From contig NZ_CP060092.1 in the NCBI RefSeq assembly GCF_014217335.1, positions 823,501 through 887,500 of the forward strand: a DNA stretch of 64,000 nt, given 5' to 3'. Source of the DNA: Teredinibacter purpureus. Lineage in GTDB: Bacteria > Pseudomonadota > Gammaproteobacteria > Pseudomonadales > Cellvibrionaceae. The position numbers were made by a program, and so were the translations under genes. Within the stretch, counting starts at the first letter, position 1. The number at the start of each line of letters is the position of its first letter. Below are positions 60,818-64,000 of the stretch, one piece after another. The notes below the pieces were generated by a model. That model ran no database searches, had not been told where the DNA came from, and saw nothing but the letters and a program-made list of their open reading frames with translations.

Positions 60818-61364
60818 AGCAAGTAAGCAATACGATACGTGTACCATTAACCTTTCCCTCAATGTGTTCTGGATTAGCGCAGAGTGAGATATTACGAACG
60901 GCGGTGCCGCGTTTGGCAGTAAACCCCGTTCCTTTTACGTCTAAATCTTTAATAATAGTGACGGTATCACCGCCGGCTAATAAAGCACCATTTGAATCTT
61001 TTGTTGCGACTAAATCATCGAAAAAGGCGGGATCACTTTGTGCCCACTCGAGCTTCTCGTCATCGATATACAGAACATCCAGAAGGTCGGATGCCCAAGC
61101 AGCTTGTTTATATTTCGTTAGTAACCGCCAAGCCATCACTTGCACAGCGGCCTCTGGGTTCCACATGGAATCTTTAAGGCAGTGCCAATGAGATTCGTCG
61201 AGGGTTACGGGGTTTGATAGCTGACCATGGCAAACCGCACATAACAGGATATCAACGTTTATTGAAACGTTGCCGGGAACCTCGAAACCGGTAAGTGAGT
61301 GTTCACTACCACATAGCTCACATTTGTTTCCACTGCGCGCTATTAATGTATCGCTTGATGACAT
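60801..61364 (-). CDS. PhnA-family zinc-ribbon protein
   Basis: The 187-residue protein has an N-terminal zinc ribbon (CELCGSEHSL...CAVCHGQL, four Cys) and the C-terminal PhnA domain (LLAGGDTVTIIKDLDVKGTGFTAKRGTAVRNISLCANPEHIEGKVNG). Despite its name the family is not a proven phosphonoacetate hydrolase; YjdM in E. coli is its relative and function is uncertain. Its last codons overlap the esterase start. Confidence 0.88.
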   Translation of the reverse strand: MSSSDTLIARSGNKCELCGSEHSLTGFEVPGNVSINVDILLCAVCHGQLSNPVTLDESHWHCLKDSMWNPEAAVQVMAWRLLTKYKQAAWASDLLDVLYIDDEKLEWAQSDPAFFDDLVATKDSNGALLAGGDTVTIIKDLDVKGTGFTAKRGTAVRNISLCANPEHIEGKVNGTRIVLLTCYVKKS

Positions 61365-61472
61365 GAGTGACTTCCTAACTGTTATGTAAATAAAGCGCGC
61401 GAGTGGCGCTGGTAATCCATAGTAGAGCGTTTAATAATTAGCGTATTCAACGTCCACTAAAAGTAGAGTTTA

Positions 61473-62108
61473 ATGTCCTACCCATCGCCCGCGCATACTA
61501 TCAATCCCGTGGTGGTTTTCCAATTAATGCCAGTATTAATGGTGATATTAGCGCTCGGTATTGGCGGCGGTATTGTTAACCCGCTGCTGGAATACCAACG
61601 TGATGCTATTTTAGAGGGAGAAATTTGGCGTGTTTTGAGTGGTCATCTTGTGCACCTAGGCGTAACACACACACTACTGAATCTACTTGGCTTTGTGTTA
61701 ATCGCGTATATATTTAGAGCGCTAGTGTTGCCCATTGTCTGGTGGCTTAGTGTTTTCACGCTCGCCGTGGGAATTAGTATTTTATTGTTAATCTACAACC
61801 CCGCGTTACACTATTACGCAGGCCTTAGCGGCGTGTTACACGGCTTATTCGTTATGCTCGCAATTATAGCGCTATGGGCACCACGTGAATTTAACCGATT
61901 ATCGTTGTTCACCATGCTTGTGTTTGTATTTGCAAAGCTCGTTTACGAACAAACAACCTACTATTCTGCAGGCTATATAGAAGCAGCGATGAACGCTCCC
62001 GTGATTGTTGATTCTCACCTCTATGGCGCGTTACTTGGTTTCGTTATTGGTTTTGTGAATGTTGCCTTTAAGCACGGATATAAGCGTGCCCTGAAAATGG
62101 CCGGTTAA
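61473..62108 (+). CDS. Rhombosortase (rhomboid-type intramembrane protease)
   Basis: The 211-residue membrane protease has about six helices. The catalytic Ser lies in YYAGLSGVLHGLF and the His in DSHLYGALLGFVIG. HLVHLGVTHTLLNLLGF is the conserved N-terminal region. Rhombosortases process proteins bearing a C-terminal GlyGly-CTERM signal in marine gammaproteobacteria, which often are secreted hydrolases. No GlyGly-CTERM substrate is visible in this window. Confidence 0.85.
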   Translation: MSYPSPAHTINPVVVFQLMPVLMVILALGIGGGIVNPLLEYQRDAILEGEIWRVLSGHLVHLGVTHTLLNLLGFVLIAYIFRALVLPIVWWLSVFTLAVGISILLLIYNPALHYYAGLSGVLHGLFVMLAIIALWAPREFNRLSLFTMLVFVFAKLVYEQTTYYSAGYIEAAMNAPVIVDSHLYGALLGFVIGFVNVAFKHGYKRALKMAG

Positions 62109-62219
62109 AATGCTGTCATGCAGCATGTAATGCGCTAAACTTTATCTACCCCTCCACACCCGCCTACCCAATGGCCGGTTATGTGAAGTTCTACTAGTAA
62201 CCCTAATAGGAGCTTTACC

Positions 62220-64000
62220 ATGCTTTGGCAACCCGATGACACACGCGTTCAGCAGTCGGAGATGTGGCGTTTTATTGCCTATATTGATAACGCCCACTCG
62301 CTAGAAAAGCCCGACTACGCCTCCCTTTATACTTTTTCGATCGAAAATCCCGCTTTATTCTGGACTGAGCTCTTTCACTTTTTTCAGGTGACATTCGAAG
62401 GTGAACTGATACCTGCGGTAACCGATATTGGGTTCCATCATTACGGCTGGTTCCCAAACGTAAAACTGAATTTTGCCGAAAATTTATTGGCTAAAGGTGA
62501 AGATAAAACCGTAGCGATACAATCGTTGTTAGAAAACGGCGAAAAACAAAGCCTAACCTATGCCGAGTTAAAGCAACAGGTAGCCAGCTTACAACAACAA
62601 TTGAACGACGTGTTTAAAGAAGGCAATGTGCTTGCCTGCTACATGCCGAATATTGCCGAAACCGTTATCGCAATGTTGGCGACTACCGCACTGGGAGGTG
62701 TGTTTACCTCAACGAGCGCCGATTTTGGAATTGAAGGGGTTATTGATCGTTTTGGCCAATCAAAGCCAACCGTACTTATTGCGTGTGCAGGTTATGAATA
62801 TGGTGGCAGATATTTTGACTGTACCGCCAAGATAGCCAGTATCGTAGAACAGATACCCTCTATCAAAAAAGTGATTGTGGTTGACCGCTACCACTACCAA
62901 CCCAACATCGGCAGTATACAGAATGCTGAATTTTGGCAACCCCAACCGGTAGGTGGCCGAACGGCCATTACGTATAAACGCAGAGCATTCAACGCACCGC
63001 TCTACATCGTGTATTCCTCCGGCACTACCGGCAAACCGAAGTGCATCGTACACGCCAATGGTGGCGTGTTACTTCAGCACATAAAAGAAATTGGCCTACA
63101 CTGTGATCACAATGCTGATAAAACCCTGTTCTTCTTCACAACCTGTGGGTGGATGATGTGGAACTGGCTCGTTAGCTCACTTTATTTTGGCGGCACCACA
63201 ATACTCTACGAAGGCTCGCCAGCTTACCCAAGCTTCGAACGTTTTATCCGGATTATCGACGACGAAAAAATCAATATATTTGGAACGTCACCTAAATACC
63301 TAAAAGCATTAGAAGACAGCAAGGTCGATCTAACCACGTTTAACTTTGGAACACTCGAAACAGTGTTGTGTACCGGTGCGCCGCTGTTACCCGAACAATT
63401 CGATTTTGTGTATAACCGGTTGAAACGGGATCTTATGTTGGCCAGCATCTCGGGTGGCACCGACATACTGGGCTGCTTTTTTCTCGGTAACCCAACCTTG
63501 CCGGTGTACCGCTCCGAATTACAGTGTGCAGGCCTAGGTATGGATTTAGCCTGCTTAAAACCCGACGGCACAACCGCAGCAAAAGAGCAGCAAGGTGAGC
63601 TGGTGTGTCGAAAAAGCTTTCCATCAAGGCCGCTATATTTTTTAAACGACCCAGGCAACGACACCCTATGCGCCACGTATTTTAATACCTACCCGGGCGT
63701 GTGGTATCACGGAGATTACATTGCAATAACCCGTCACGGCGGCGCAATATTCTACGGCCGAAGTGACGCAACCCTAAATCCAGGTGGCGTAAGGATAGGT
63801 ACAAGTGAAATTTACCGCCAAACCGAAACTCTAGGCTATATAGAAGACGCAGTGTGTGTAGGCCAACACAAAGAGGGCGATATAAATATTGTACTATTTG
63901 TAAAAATGAAACTGGCAGAGCATTTGTCTGACGGGCGAATAGCTGAAATAAAACAGCGCATAAAAATGAATACCACGCCGCGACATGTACCTAGCGCCAT
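62220..64000 (+). CDS. Acetoacetyl-CoA synthetase, truncated by the window
   Basis: The gene starts at ATG 62220 behind AGGAG and is open to the window's end (about 593 of the usual ~650 residues). It is an AMP-forming acyl-CoA ligase: YSSGTTGKPKCIVHANGGVLL is the AMP-binding P-loop. FHHYGWFPNVKLNFAENLL and GVWYHGDYIAITRHGGAIFYGRSDATLNPGGVRIG match acetoacetate-CoA ligases. It activates acetoacetate for ketone-body or polyhydroxybutyrate turnover; other short-chain acids are possible. Confidence 0.87.
   Translation, partial: MLWQPDDTRVQQSEMWRFIAYIDNAHSLEKPDYASLYTFSIENPALFWTELFHFFQVTFEGELIPAVTDIGFHHYGWFPNVKLNFAENLLAKGEDKTVAIQSLLENGEKQSLTYAELKQQVASLQQQLNDVFKEGNVLACYMPNIAETVIAMLATTALGGVFTSTSADFGIEGVIDRFGQSKPTVLIACAGYEYGGRYFDCTAKIASIVEQIPSIKKVIVVDRYHYQPNIGSIQNAEFWQPQPVGGRTAITYKRRAFNAPLYIVYSSGTTGKPKCIVHANGGVLLQHIKEIGLHCDHNADKTLFFFTTCGWMMWNWLVSSLYFGGTTILYEGSPAYPSFERFIRIIDDEKINIFGTSPKYLKALEDSKVDLTTFNFGTLETVLCTGAPLLPEQFDFVYNRLKRDLMLASISGGTDILGCFFLGNPTLPVYRSELQCAGLGMDLACLKPDGTTAAKEQQGELVCRKSFPSRPLYFLNDPGNDTLCATYFNTYPGVWYHGDYIAITRHGGAIFYGRSDATLNPGGVRIGTSEIYRQTETLGYIEDAVCVGQHKEGDINIVLFVKMKLAEHLSDGRIAEIKQRIKMNTTPRHVPSA

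Overview
The window looks like the chromosome of a marine, polysaccharide-degrading gammaproteobacterium of the Cellvibrionales/Cellvibrionaceae type (Saccharophagus/Teredinibacter-like). This is inferred from the Pseudomonas-like order of the replication-origin genes, a rhombosortase, secreted carbohydrate-active enzymes and a modest G+C content. No 16S gene is present, so the placement is not proven.

Layout. (1) 1-6202: the end of an Asp-box protein, a single-domain globin, a small TonB-C-domain protein, a secreted GH2 glycosidase and a UxaA-type sugar-acid dehydratase. (2) About 6.6-26.7 kb: a long array of integron gene cassettes. I count 23 attC sites with both terminal boxes and 3 damaged ones. 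No integrase lies in or beside it, so it is a CALIN (cluster of attC sites lacking an integrase). Most cassettes encode small unknown, secreted or membrane proteins. Recognisable cargo includes SUKH, GNAT, TIR-TM, SIR2-HerA-KTSC (defence), a type II Thoeris pair (TIR enzyme plus membrane macro-domain effector), a glutathione S-transferase and a toxin-antitoxin pair. One cassette has no ORF but a potentially pseudoknotted RNA. One cassette is inverted inside the attC of its neighbour. An IS21-family element with a 6-bp target duplication, an IS30-family element and a probable group II intron relic have entered the array. (3) 26.9-34.4 kb: the complete atpIBEFHAGDC operon on the minus strand. 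(4) 35.0-50.9 kb: a lipoprotein, a second GST, parB, parA, rsmG, a LytS/LytR/LiaF-like group, a DUF4389 protein, polyphosphate:AMP phosphotransferase, mnmG, mnmE, yidC, yidD, rnpA and rpmH, nearly all on the minus strand. (5) 51.7-58.1 kb: dnaA, dnaN, recF and gyrB on the plus strand. recF contains one perfect and one near-perfect parS. (6) 58.1-64.0 kb: TM2, HupE/UreJ-like, DUF6488, an SGNH esterase, PhnA, rhombosortase, and an acetoacetyl-CoA synthetase-like gene that runs off the window.

How it fits together. Regions 3-5 are the conserved origin-proximal block: initiation (DnaA, DnaN), segregation (ParAB with parS in recF), tRNA modification (MnmEG), membrane insertion (YidCD, RnpA) and ATP synthase. 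DnaA-box clusters lie both in the mnmG-mnmE gap and upstream of dnaA, so the origin site is ambiguous. The cassette array is an accessory island beside this block. Its clearest theme is anti-phage defence by NAD-consuming or NAD-signalling enzymes: SIR2, the Thoeris TIR and an orphan membrane TIR.
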